Shown: in pieces, positions 1-6,976 of the stretch
How the letters are laid out: each line of letters opens with the position of its first letter
Position numbering within the stretch: position 1 is the first letter of the stretch
Assembly (NCBI RefSeq): GCF_005233875.1
Contig: NZ_SZPZ01000001.1
Coordinates: 620,001-684,000 of the forward strand
Origin: Kribbella jiaozuonensis
GTDB taxonomy: Bacteria > Actinomycetota > Actinomycetes > Propionibacteriales > Kribbellaceae
Direction of reading: 5' to 3'
Length of the DNA: 64,000 bases
The notes under the pieces: generated by a model
Seen by the model: only the letters and a program-made list of their open reading frames with translations
Database searches by the model: none
What the model was told of the DNA's origin: nothing
Translations under genes and position numbers: made by a program

Positions 1-221
1 ACAAGACCTTCGGGACCAAGACGCAGCACCACTCCCTGGTCGGCGACATCACCGTGCAGTACGAGACCCTGCAACCGCCGGGCGAACCGGACCAACTGCT
101 GGTCACGTACACCGTCGAGCCGGGATCGACCTCCGAACAGAACCTCCGTCTGCTCGCCAGCTGGACGGCCGCCGATAGGGAGAACTCCCGATTCCCGGCG
201 GAAGCGCCAGAGTTACCCTGA
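1..221 (+). CDS. C-terminal end of an MmyB-like XRE-family transcriptional regulator (truncated by window edge)
   Basis: Reading from base 3 gives 72 codons ending in TGA at 219-221. The peptide has the pattern of the MmyB-type ligand-binding domain that follows a helix-turn-helix in many actinobacterial XRE regulators: a His-His pair, then [11 protein letters not shown], then [13 protein letters not shown] and a final LRLLASW. The helix-turn-helix itself lies outside the window, so DNA binding is inferred from the family. The gene ends four bases before mshA, which may be coincidental rather than operonic. Confidence 0.6.
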   Translation, partial: KTFGTKTQHHSLVGDITVQYETLQPPGEPDQLLVTYTVEPGSTSEQNLRLLASWTAADRENSRFPAEAPELP

Positions 222-225
222 CAGC

Positions 226-1503
226 GTGAACAAACCCCTCCGGCGGGTCGCGATGATCAGCCTGCATACGTCGCCACTCGACCAGCCGGGGACCGGGGAC
301 GCCGGCGGGATGAACGTCTACGTGGTCGAGCTGTCCAAGCAGCTGGCCGGCCTGGGGATCGAGGTCGACGTGTTCACCCGCGCGACCGCCTCGGTGCTCC
401 CGGCCCGCGTCGAGCTGATGCCCGGCGTGGTGGTCCGCAACGTCGCCGCGGGGCCGTACGAAGGCCTCACGAAGAACGAGCTCCCGTCCCAGCTGTGCAC
501 GTTCGCCCGGGCGGTACTGCGCGCCGAGGCGATCCACGAGCCCGGCTGGTACGACGTGATCCACTCGCACTACTGGCTCTCCGGCCAGGTCGGCCTGCTC
601 GCCCGCGACCGGTGGGCGGTACCGCTGGTGCACACCATGCACACGATGGCCAAGGTCAAGAACGCCAGCCTGGCGGAGGACGACGTACCTGAACCGCCTG
701 CGCGACTGCTCGGCGAGGAGCAGGTGGTCGAGTCCGCGGATCGTCTGCTGGCCAACACCTCCGACGAGGCGCAGGAGCTGATCGACCTGTACGGCGCTCA
801 GCCCGCGAAGGTCGGCGTGGTCAACCCTGGCGTGGATCTGGAGCTGTTCAGCCCGGGTTCGCAGGCCGAGGCCCGGCAGGAGGTTGGCTTGCCGGCGGAT
901 GCCGTCGTACTCGCGTTCGTCGGGCGGATCCAGCCGTTGAAGGCGCCTGACCTGCTGATTCGGGCGGCGGCGAAGATGATCGAACGGGATCCGTCGCTGC
1001 GCTCGAGGCTGGTGGTCGCGATCATCGGCGGGCCGTCGGGCAATGGGATGGAGCATCCCGAGTCGCACGCCGAGTTGGCGCGGGCGCTCGGGGTCGACGA
1101 TGTGACCCGGTTCGTGAAGCCGATGGAGCGGGCCCGGCTGGCCTCGTGGTACCGGGCGGCCTCGGTCGTGTGCGTTCCGTCGTACTCGGAGTCCTTCGGG
1201 CTGGTGGCGCTGGAGGCCCAGGCGTGCGGTACGCCGGTTGTCGCTGCCGCTGTGGGTGGTCTGAGTACGGCGGTGGTGGACGGGCGGACGGGGTACCTCG
1301 TGCGCGGGCACCGGGTGGACGACTTCGCCGACGCGCTGGCCCGGATCGCGACGGATCCGGCCACTCGCGAGAGCATGAGCACCGCGGCGGTCAAGCACGC
1401 GCAGGGATTCGGCTGGGAGGTGACCGCCCGCAAGACGCTGGCGGCGTACCGGACCGCGGCGGACACGATGGCGGCCGAGATCGCCGCGGAGGTGGCCGGG
1501 TGA
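226..1503 (+). CDS. mshA: D-inositol-3-phosphate glycosyltransferase, mycothiol biosynthesis
   Basis: A 425-residue GT-B glycosyltransferase of family GT4. The family transfers N-acetylglucosamine from UDP-GlcNAc to 1-L-myo-inositol-1-phosphate, the first step of mycothiol synthesis in the cytoplasm. Visible signatures are [12 protein letters not shown] at the N-terminus, the acceptor-side GGMNVYV at residues 27-33, a second Rossmann domain opening with [14 protein letters not shown], and the nucleotide-sugar signature [18 protein letters not shown] near residue 320. The GTG start gives the usual family N-terminus; a start further upstream would enter the preceding gene. Neighbours ybjN and gpmA follow exactly as in Mycobacterium around Rv0486-Rv0489, which strengthens the assignment. 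Confidence 0.95.
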   Translation: MNKPLRRVAMISLHTSPLDQPGTGDAGGMNVYVVELSKQLAGLGIEVDVFTRATASVLPARVELMPGVVVRNVAAGPYEGLTKNELPSQLCTFARAVLRAEAIHEPGWYDVIHSHYWLSGQVGLLARDRWAVPLVHTMHTMAKVKNASLAEDDVPEPPARLLGEEQVVESADRLLANTSDEAQELIDLYGAQPAKVGVVNPGVDLELFSPGSQAEARQEVGLPADAVVLAFVGRIQPLKAPDLLIRAAAKMIERDPSLRSRLVVAIIGGPSGNGMEHPESHAELARALGVDDVTRFVKPMERARLASWYRAASVVCVPSYSESFGLVALEAQACGTPVVAAAVGGLSTAVVDGRTGYLVRGHRVDDFADALARIATDPATRESMSTAAVKHAQGFGWEVTARKTLAAYRTAADTMAAEIAAEVAG

Positions 1504-1985
1504 GAGTTGCAGCGGCGGACGTGATCCGCCAGGTGCTGACAGAGAACGAGATCGAGTTCACCGAGAAGGACAGCGTCTTCACGGCGGACCTGCCGGGGGA
1601 GCGGAAGCTGAAGACGACCGTGACGCTGACGGTCGGGCCGCAGGCGGTCCAGGTGCACGCGTTCGTGGCCCGGCACCCGGACGAGAACCACGAGGCCGTG
1701 TACCGCTGGCTGCTGGAGCGGAACCTGAAGATGTACGGGGTCGCGTTCGCGGTCGATCACCTCGGCGACATCCACCTGGACGGGCGGGTGCCGCTGCACG
1801 CGATCACGCCGGTCGAGGTGGATCGGCTGCTCGGCGCCGTACTGGAGTATGCCGATACGTCGTTCAACACGATCCTCGAGCTGGGGTTCGCGTCGTCGAT
1901 CCGGCGGGAGTACGACTGGCGCGTCTCGCGGGGTGAATCGACCCGAAACCTGGACGCGTTCAAGGGCTGGCTGGAGCCTCGATAG
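1500..1985 (+). CDS. YbjN domain protein next to mshA
   Basis: A 161-residue cytoplasmic protein starting at GTG 1500, which overlaps the mshA stop codon as GTGA and implies translational coupling. It matches the YbjN-like family (putative sensory transduction regulator): an N-terminal segment on a mixed helix/strand scaffold, [21 protein letters not shown] in the middle and a [12 protein letters not shown] helix near the C-terminus. The biochemical role of this family in actinobacteria is not established, although its position between mshA and gpmA is conserved. An alternative in-frame GTG lies at 1521; the coupled start is preferred. Confidence 0.75.
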   Translation: MRVAAADVIRQVLTENEIEFTEKDSVFTADLPGERKLKTTVTLTVGPQAVQVHAFVARHPDENHEAVYRWLLERNLKMYGVAFAVDHLGDIHLDGRVPLHAITPVEVDRLLGAVLEYADTSFNTILELGFASSIRREYDWRVSRGESTRNLDAFKGWLEPR

Positions 1986-1995
1986 ACTCCGAGGC

Positions 1996-2742
1996 ATGAC
2001 CTATCGCCTGATCCTGCTCCGCCACGGCCACAGCGACTGGAACGCCAAGAACCTCTTCACCGGCTGGGTCGACGTCGACCTGAACGCCCAGGGCGTCGAG
2101 GAGGCCCAGCGCGGCGGCGAGCTGCTCCGCGACCGCGATCTGCTCCCCGACGTACTGCACACCTCGGTGCTGACCCGGGCGATCCGGACCGCGAACATCG
2201 CGCTCGAGGTCGCCGATCGCCAGTGGATCGACGTACGGCGCTCCTGGCGGCTGAACGAGCGGCACTACGGCGGCCTGCAGGGCAAGGACAAGAAGCAGAC
2301 CCTGGAGGAGCTCGGCGAGGAGCAGTTCATGCTGTTCCGCCGCTCGTACGACACCCCGCCGCCGGCGATCGAGCGCGGCTCGGAGTACGACCAGGCCGGC
2401 GACCCGCGGTACGCCGGACTCCCGTCCGAACTGCTGCCCGCGACCGAGTGCCTCAAGGACGTCGTCGAGCGGATGCTCCCCTACTGGTACGACGCGATCG
2501 TGCCGGACCTGCGCGCCGGCAAGACCGTCCTGGTCGCCGCCCACGGCAACAGCCTCCGCGCGCTGGTCAAGCACCTCGACAACCTCGACGAGCAGACCGT
2601 CGTCGGCCTCAACATCCCGACCGGCATCCCGCTGTACTACGAGCTGGACGACGACTTCAACCCACTCACCCCCGGCGGCGAATACCTGGACCCCGAAGCC
2701 GCCAAGGCCTCAATCGAAGCCGTCAAGAACCAGGGCCGCTAA
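1996..2742 (+). CDS. gpmA: 2,3-bisphosphoglycerate-dependent phosphoglycerate mutase
   Basis: A 248-residue cofactor-dependent phosphoglycerate mutase that interconverts 3- and 2-phosphoglycerate in glycolysis. The phosphohistidine motif is [10 protein letters not shown] near residue 10, followed by [20 protein letters not shown] and the second catalytic histidine in [11 protein letters not shown] complete the active site. The residue after RHG is His where E or Q is more common (RHGES/RHGQS); this is a tolerated family variant as far as I know. It starts ten bases after the YbjN gene, so the three genes probably form one transcript. Confidence 0.95.
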   Translation: MTYRLILLRHGHSDWNAKNLFTGWVDVDLNAQGVEEAQRGGELLRDRDLLPDVLHTSVLTRAIRTANIALEVADRQWIDVRRSWRLNERHYGGLQGKDKKQTLEELGEEQFMLFRRSYDTPPPAIERGSEYDQAGDPRYAGLPSELLPATECLKDVVERMLPYWYDAIVPDLRAGKTVLVAAHGNSLRALVKHLDNLDEQTVVGLNIPTGIPLYYELDDDFNPLTPGGEYLDPEAAKASIEAVKNQGR

Positions 2743-2763
2743 AGCCCAACCCCCAGCCGCGCC

Positions 2764-3035
2764 AAAGGACACGCCTTCGGCGCGGCTGTTCTTCTGCCGG
2801 CTTCGCCGGGGTGCGGACTGCATCACACGCACCCGCCCGGCCGCAGGCAACTGCAACTCGCGCGTGAAAGGACGCGCCTTCGGCGCGACTGACTTGTTGC
2901 CGGCTTCGCCGGGGAGCGAATCGTGTCGGCGAGCACGTGCCCCGACGCAGGCAACTGGAGTCGCGCGGAAAGGACGCGCCTTCGGCGCGGCTGTCTTGTT
3001 GCCGGCTTCGCCGGGCAGGACTGATCCCGCGGCAA
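2764..3035 (+). repeat. Three tandem copies of a 102-bp GC-rich palindromic repeat
   Basis: Copies begin with AAAGGAC at 2764, 2867 and 2969, so the period is 103 and then 102 bases. Each contains two short hairpins, CGCCTTCGGCG and CCGGCTTCGCCGG, and the stretch GGCAACTG near its end. The third copy is cut short near 3030. The spaced hairpins suggest a transcribed structured element or a mobile REP-like sequence rather than coding DNA. The 560-base gap between gpmA and the next gene is otherwise featureless apart from a lower-GC stretch at about 3120-3300 which probably holds the promoter of the downstream gene. Confidence 0.75.
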
Positions 3036-3302
3036 CTGGTTCCGACGAGACATCTCGTGTCCCACCGCCCGTCCCTGCCCACGGTCCCGTCGCAGTGGGC
3101 CGATCCGCACAATAGTTGGGATGTCCGCACTCTTGTGCCGACCGTGCGACTCCGCCGGAGCTCCTTCGCTTCGAAGAGCTGTGATTACGGAATGTAGGCG
3201 AAACCTGCTACATATTGCTTCACTCTGCTGGGCCTGGCGGCCCGGACGTCACCTGGATCAGCGACCGGTGAAGGTTCAGAGGACGCCAGTGGAAGGAAGT
3301 AC

Positions 3303-4151
3303 GTGGGACGCGGAATCGTGCAGTTTGCTGAGTACCGAGCGTTCGAGGTTCAGCGTCAAGAGGCCAGCAACGCGATGATGGGACTGTTGGCCGGTGCCCA
3401 ACTGGCGTCACATCTGCTGCAGCTGACCGAGGGATCGGACACCCTGCTCCCCGAGGTCTTCCCGCGTGTGCCGCACATCCGCCGCTTCAACCTCCGGACC
3501 GAGGCGGCATTGTCGATCCTGCAGTCTGCTGACACCCATCTCGGTGCGATGAGCGTTCCGTACGCCCTTGCGCTCCACGAGGATTTCCTCAAGACCTGCG
3601 TCGGGCTGCTGATTCGTGATGGGAGAGCACCCGCGAATGCCGGCAGCGCGGTGCTCGCGCAGCTGCACGATGCGATCGAGACGGCCACAGGTATGACGTT
3701 CGACGCGGACAGCATCATCCAGATCGACACGATCCGGTTGATGCGCAATGCGACCATCCACAGCGGTGGCCGAGCACACCAGGCACTCGTCGACAAGGTC
3801 GCATTGTGGACCTCGACCGCGGAGGCCGGCTGGGTGAGGATTGCGAAGAAATCCCTTGCCGGGATCGCGGTGGACGACCGAGTGGAGTTCGGCCACCCCG
3901 AGCTCATCCTCACGTTGGCAGTGACCAAGTCCCTCGGACGCCAGGCGAACGTCATCCTCCGCGATTCCCTTAGCCGGAACTTGTGGGCGAAGCTGGTTAT
4001 CGAGGACGTCCTTGCCGAGGAACCCGGCGTTTTGAACCGGCACCAGCTCGAGCGAAAAGCCGCAGGAAAGGCTCGACGGCACTATGCCGCCCTCAAGCTG
4101 ACCGACGCCGAACTCATGGCTGCGCTTCGCGTCGTACTGGCCAGCACGTGA
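3303..4151 (+). CDS. Orphan HEPN-like protein, possible RNase
   Basis: A 282-residue soluble, mostly helical protein that I cannot assign to a named family. It contains LMRNATIHSGG with R148, N149 and H153, which is the R-N-x3-H form of the Rx4-6H active-site motif of HEPN ribonucleases. The preceding long helices (residues 65-145) fit the helical bundle that carries this motif. HEPN proteins act in RNA cleavage, toxin-antitoxin and phage defence; a nuclease role here is inference. The start GTG is preceded by AAGGAAG at a good distance. Codon use is visibly less GC-rich than neighbours, and the gene sits between inverted copies of the 102-bp repeat, suggesting horizontal acquisition. Confidence 0.5.
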   Translation: MGRGIVQFAEYRAFEVQRQEASNAMMGLLAGAQLASHLLQLTEGSDTLLPEVFPRVPHIRRFNLRTEAALSILQSADTHLGAMSVPYALALHEDFLKTCVGLLIRDGRAPANAGSAVLAQLHDAIETATGMTFDADSIIQIDTIRLMRNATIHSGGRAHQALVDKVALWTSTAEAGWVRIAKKSLAGIAVDDRVEFGHPELILTLAVTKSLGRQANVILRDSLSRNLWAKLVIEDVLAEEPGVLNRHQLERKAAGKARRHYAALKLTDAELMAALRVVLAST

Positions 4152-4152
4152 C

Positions 4153-4183
4153 GAGGGGCGGGCCGCCGAGCGGCCCGCCCCTC
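4153..4183. terminator. Long perfect GC hairpin after the HEPN-like gene
   Basis: A 14-bp perfect stem (4153-4166 with 4170-4183) and a CGA loop begin one base past the upstream stop codon. There is no U tract on the plus strand, which is common for actinobacterial terminators. Read on the minus strand it lies immediately after the permuted tRNA and its T tract, so it could also fold within the 5' half of the intron proposed there. Confidence 0.6.
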
Positions 4184-4186
4184 ACG

Positions 4187-4260
4187 AAAAAGTGGGGCTC
4201 TGCCATTGAGCTACGTCCCTCCGAGGAGGGCGCCGGGATTCGAACCCGGATCGTCCACTT
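4187..4260 (-). tRNA. Permuted tRNA, probably tRNA-Lys(UUU), with T arm encoded before D arm
   Basis: On the minus strand the order is 3' half then 5' half. The 3' half starts AAGTGG at 4260, has a perfect T arm CCGGGTTCGAATCCCGG (4249-4233) and acceptor strand CGCCCTC. A four-base CTCG linker follows, then acceptor strand GAGGG(A)CG, TA at positions 8-9, a perfect D arm GCTC-AATGGCA-GAGC (4211-4197) and CCCACTTTTT ending at 4187. Joining the halves gives anticodon loop UUUUUAA (Lys) on a four-pair stem. A bulged A in the acceptor, a weak 27-43 pair and a two-base-short anticodon region leave the isoacceptor uncertain; a Glu(UUC) reading is possible if the junction shifts. No CCA is encoded. 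Confidence 0.55.
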
Positions 4261-4444
4261 CAGTCGGAGCATCCGGCGATGAACCGCTGGGACTGACTCC
4301 CCATGCTCCGTTGCCACGAGCTTCTTTCCAACCTGAGTCTACCACCGAGGCGCTGGAGCGCCTTCGCGCTGCAGGTCCGCGCCACAGGCCTCAGGGCCTG
4401 ACCGACGCACCCTCCGGCTGCGGCAGTTGTGCCGTGCCGCCGTG
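4261..4444 (-). ncRNA. 3' portion of a group I intron upstream of the permuted tRNA
   Basis: The minus strand between the small upstream gene and the 3' tRNA exon shows group I core elements in order. P4-like strands GCGGCA (4440-4435) and TGCCGC (4425-4420) enclose a Q-like AACTGCCGCAGCC. An R-like GGTGGTAGACTC follows, with GACTC (4339-4335) pairing to GAGTC (4299-4295) as P7. Between them GCTC (4321-4318) pairs with GAGC (4308-4305) as P8. A further hairpin leads to a terminal G before exon AAG. The last bases of the 5' exon, CTTTTT, can pair with GAGGGG just downstream in a P1 ending in U-G. P3 is only weakly supported. Folding by hand; not computed. Confidence 0.45.
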
Positions 4445-4663
4445 TTAGGAGTCGAGGGGCTTGGTGCGGAGGGTGTCCAGGCGGGCCTGGAGGGCGGGGT
4501 GGTTGGCGAGGGCTTCTGCGTTGGCTTCCAGGAGGTCGCGTTCGGCGCGGAGGAGGTCCTTCATGTGGCGGTCGACCGCTTCCAGGTGGGCCTTCAGTTC
4601 GGTGGGGGTCAGTTTGGAGACGTCGGTGTTGACCAGGCGGTCGGTCTCGGAGGCGTCTGTCAT
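4445..4663 (-). CDS. Small charged helical protein, unknown function
   Basis: A 72-residue protein starting at ATG 4663. It is almost entirely alpha-helical in composition, with heptad-like Leu spacing in LTPTELKAHLEAVDRHMKDLL and ERDLLEANAEALANHPAL, so a coiled coil or helical hairpin is likely. There are no Cys residues and no membrane segment. The gene ends one base before the intron-like RNA and lies on the same strand, so it may be the first element of that transcript. I do not recognise a family. Confidence 0.6.
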   Translation of the reverse strand: MTDASETDRLVNTDVSKLTPTELKAHLEAVDRHMKDLLRAERDLLEANAEALANHPALQARLDTLRTKPLDS

Positions 4664-4817
4664 GCGGTGACGATATCCGGCACCGCAGAAACGAGTATCG
4701 AAGCGCTCCAAGTCAGCGCGCCCCGGCGGAGCGGGCGACGAGCAGTTGCGCCGGAGGTGTGGAGTTTGTGAGGGCGGGGCCAATTGTTGCGCTGGAACCT
4801 TAGCCGGGCAGCCGGAC

Positions 4818-4888
4818 ATGCTCCCCGGCGAAGCCGGCAAAAGATCAGTCGCGCCGGAGGCGTGTCCTTTCCACGCGCCGGAGGCGTG
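4818..4888 (-). repeat. Inverted copy of the 102-bp palindromic repeat
   Basis: On the minus strand this reads GGAAAGCACACGCCTCCGGCG, then a second start GGAAAGGACACGCCTCCGG, and CCGGCTTCGCCGGGGAG. These are the same two hairpin modules found in the tandem array at 2764-3035, with TCCGG in place of TTCGG in the first. It is one full module plus a partial one. Together with the direct array it brackets the HEPN-like gene and the permuted tRNA in opposite orientation. Confidence 0.65.
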
Positions 4889-4901
4889 TGCTTTCCAACG
4901 A

Positions 4902-4941
4902 AAGCAGCCCTCGGCAACGGATTGGTTGCCGAGGGCTGCTT
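4902..4941. terminator. Perfect 17-bp hairpin terminator
   Basis: AAGCAGCCCTCGGCAAC pairs fully with its complement across a six-base loop and is followed on both strands by a short run of A or T. It lies just past the stop of the secreted-protein gene on the minus strand and so terminates that transcript. The same GCCCTCGGCAAC stem is reused at 6014-6045. Confidence 0.8.
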
Positions 4942-4950
4942 TGTTGGTGG

Positions 4951-5895
4951 TTACTCGCCGACGAGTTGGTCGTAGTACGAGGCCTCGCGGACGGTGTCGA
5001 CGCCGTTGAAGACGACGTCGTGGATCGGGCCGTAGCCGGTCAGGGCGGTGGCGGCGCCGTTGGCCTTGCTCATGGCGTAGAGGGTGCCGGTCTGGGTGTT
5101 GTTGTCGACACCCACGATCAGCAGACCGCCGCGGTTACCGCAGTTCTCGACGACCAGGGACTCGAAGTTCTGCCAGCCGCCGGTGCGGATCCGCTTGAGG
5201 ATCGGCTTGGTCGAGGCGGCGGTCGGGATCCGGACGGTCCACAGCGCGCCGGCCGTGGTCGTCATCAGCAGGGTGTCGTACGCCGCGTTCTCGCTGATCA
5301 CGGTCATCGCCTTGAAGCCCTTGAAGCCCGGGAACGAGCCGTACGACTTGATGCCGGCGCCGACGATCGAGTACCGGTACAGGCTGCCGTTGCTGTTCAG
5401 GCCGTACAGGAACTGGTGCCGGGCGTTGTAGGTGTTGAGGTTCGACGTGGCGATCGTCTTGAAGGTCGTCCAGCCGCCGCCGACCTTCTTGAAGGTGGCA
5501 AGCGGGGCGCGGTCGTCCTCGTAGATGTACGTCGTCTGCCGGTAGAGGTTCCCGCCCTGCAGCAGCAGGCCGTAGTAGTAGAACTGGGTGAGCGCGGCGT
5601 TCGCCGCCAGGTACCACGTTGCGTTGGCGCGGGTCCCGACGAACTTGAACGCGTCGTACTGCACCCCCTGCGCCGGGCGTCCGGCGAGTACGTCGGCCTC
5701 CGATACGGTGCCCGCCGCGCCCGGGAAGGCGGTCGAGACCAGGCAGGCCGTGCCCGCTTTGGTCGTGTTCGTCTGCTTGGTCCGGTCGGACCAGGGCTTC
5801 GAGTCGGTCGTGGCGGCGGTGGCCGGCGCGGACACGACGGACGCAGCGAGCAGGCCCATCCCTGCCATCGCGAGGGCGAGTCGTTGCAGTCTCAT
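4951..5895 (-). CDS. Secreted beta-propeller-like (tachylectin-type) protein
   Basis: A 314-residue protein with a clear Sec signal peptide: MRLQRLALAMAG, a hydrophobic stretch and cleavage likely at APATAATT near residue 28. The mature part is rich in aromatic and Gly residues and shows repeats of the kind seen in tachylectin-like propellers, such as FKKVGGGWTTFKTI, GLNSNGSLYRY, FPGFKGFKAMTVI and TAGALWTVRI. These blades suggest carbohydrate or surface binding, but no catalytic motif is visible and the substrate is unknown. Two cysteines (TACLV and ENCGN) could form a disulphide. A terminator at 4902-4941 follows, and the upstream neighbour phoU is on the same strand but separated by its own terminator. 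Confidence 0.65.
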   Translation of the reverse strand: MRLQRLALAMAGMGLLAASVVSAPATAATTDSKPWSDRTKQTNTTKAGTACLVSTAFPGAAGTVSEADVLAGRPAQGVQYDAFKFVGTRANATWYLAANAALTQFYYYGLLLQGGNLYRQTTYIYEDDRAPLATFKKVGGGWTTFKTIATSNLNTYNARHQFLYGLNSNGSLYRYSIVGAGIKSYGSFPGFKGFKAMTVISENAAYDTLLMTTTAGALWTVRIPTAASTKPILKRIRTGGWQNFESLVVENCGNRGGLLIVGVDNNTQTGTLYAMSKANGAATALTGYGPIHDVVFNGVDTVREASYYDQLVGE

Positions 5896-6013
5896 GGACG
5901 GTTCCTCTTTCAGAAGAAGTCTTTCAGGTCACTCCTCGTCCCATCGCGCCGCGAACACCCAGCGTTACATCGAGAACCGGACGTGACCAGATCGAGACAT
6001 CCCTTGAAAGAAA

Positions 6014-6045
6014 CAGCCCTCGGCAACCAATGGTTGCCGAGGGCT
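6014..6045. terminator. Hairpin terminator after phoU
   Basis: AGCCCTCGGCAACC and its complement form a stem with a minimal loop, 17 bases past the phoU stop on the minus strand. The stem sequence is nearly the same as that of the terminator at 4902-4941, so the two probably share an origin. Confidence 0.75.
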
Positions 6046-6061
6046 ACAGAAATTCGGAGCG

Positions 6062-6769
6062 TCAGTTGCCGTTCGGGTTCGGAGCGGAGGCGCCTGCGCC
6101 GGAGCCGGCCGCGGTGCCGCCGATGGCTACCGGGAGCTCGCCGGTCACCAGGTAGACGACGCGGCGGGCCATGGCGACCGCGTGGTCGGAGATGCGTTCG
6201 TAGTAACGGCTGAGGAGGGCCATGTCGACGGCTACCTCGACGCCGTGCGGCCACGCGTCGTCCATCATCAGGCGGAACTGGTTGGAGCGGAGCTTGTCCA
6301 TCTCGTCGTCGCTGGCCTCGAGCTTGCCGGCGGCCTCGACGTCGCGGGACGCGATCACGTCACCGGCCGCGTCGACCATCTTGCCGGCGACCGAGCCCAT
6401 CGACTCGATCACGTCATGCAGCTCGGCCGGGATCGCGGGAGCCGGGTAGCGCATCCGGGCGATCTTCGAGACGTGTGCGGCCAGGTCGCCCATCCGCTCC
6501 AGGTCGGCGACCATGCGCAGCGCGGCGACCAGCATCCGCAGCTCGTTGGCGACCGGCGACTGCCGCGCCATCAGCTCGAAGACCTTCTCCTCCACGCCTT
6601 CGCCGGCGGCGTCGAGCTGGATGTCGGCCGCGATGACCTCTTCCGCCCGGCGGATGTCGGCCTCCAGCAGCGCCGAGGTCGACCGGCGTACGGCGGTGGA
6701 CACCGTCCGCGTCATCCGTTCCAGTTCGGCGAGGATGTCGTCGAGCTGCTCGTGGTAGGTGTCGCGCAT
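6062..6769 (-). CDS. phoU: Phosphate signalling regulator PhoU
   Basis: A 235-residue cytoplasmic protein of two PhoU helical bundles. The start ATG at 6769 gives MRDTYHEQLDDILAELERMT, the usual family N-terminus. The metal-binding acidic motifs are DLERMGDLAAHV in the first bundle and YYERISDHAVAMARR in the second, both matching the E(K/R)xxDH consensus region. PhoU couples the Pst transporter to the sensor kinase and restrains signalling when phosphate is plentiful. It is divergent from senX3-regX3, as in Streptomyces phoU/phoR/phoP, with a PHO box between. The C-terminal GSGAGASAPNPNGN tail is disordered. Confidence 0.93.
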   Translation of the reverse strand: MRDTYHEQLDDILAELERMTRTVSTAVRRSTSALLEADIRRAEEVIAADIQLDAAGEGVEEKVFELMARQSPVANELRMLVAALRMVADLERMGDLAAHVSKIARMRYPAPAIPAELHDVIESMGSVAGKMVDAAGDVIASRDVEAAGKLEASDDEMDKLRSNQFRLMMDDAWPHGVEVAVDMALLSRYYERISDHAVAMARRVVYLVTGELPVAIGGTAAGSGAGASAPNPNGN

Positions 6770-6885
6770 TGTGTTCGAATCCGATCTGTGGTGTCCGATA
6801 CCGCCGTGGACGAGGCCGAAAGCACAGGTCAGGTACCCGCCCACAGGTGACCGTATGCCGTCGAGGTTGCCGGACGGCGACGAGT

Positions 6886-6903
6886 GGTGAACGACCGATG
6901 AAC
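6886..6903 (-). promoter_or_regulatory. PHO box between phoU and senX3
   Basis: On the minus strand the sequence reads GTTCATCGGTCGTTCACC: two GTTCA(T/C)C units whose starts are 11 bases apart. This is the direct-repeat spacing and consensus of actinobacterial PhoP/RegX3 boxes. It lies 74 bases before senX3 and 117 bases before phoU, so it can serve autoregulation of the two-component system, phoU, or both. Confidence 0.75.
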
Positions 6904-6976
6904 AGTTAGGTCGTGTCCCGGTCATCCCGTGATCATTCGGTCTTTCCCTGCTGGTTGCCCGCGTAGCATCGTTGCC

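Noticed and set aside
4187..4330. A normal tRNA gene in usual order
   Set aside because: The bases before the T arm do not form an acceptor or D arm, while the D arm after it does, with pairing across the CTCG linker. Only the permuted order folds.
4152..4447. tmRNA in permuted form
   Set aside because: There is no tag reading frame and the D arm is a normal tRNA D arm with GTAGCTCAATGGCAGAGC, unlike tmRNA.
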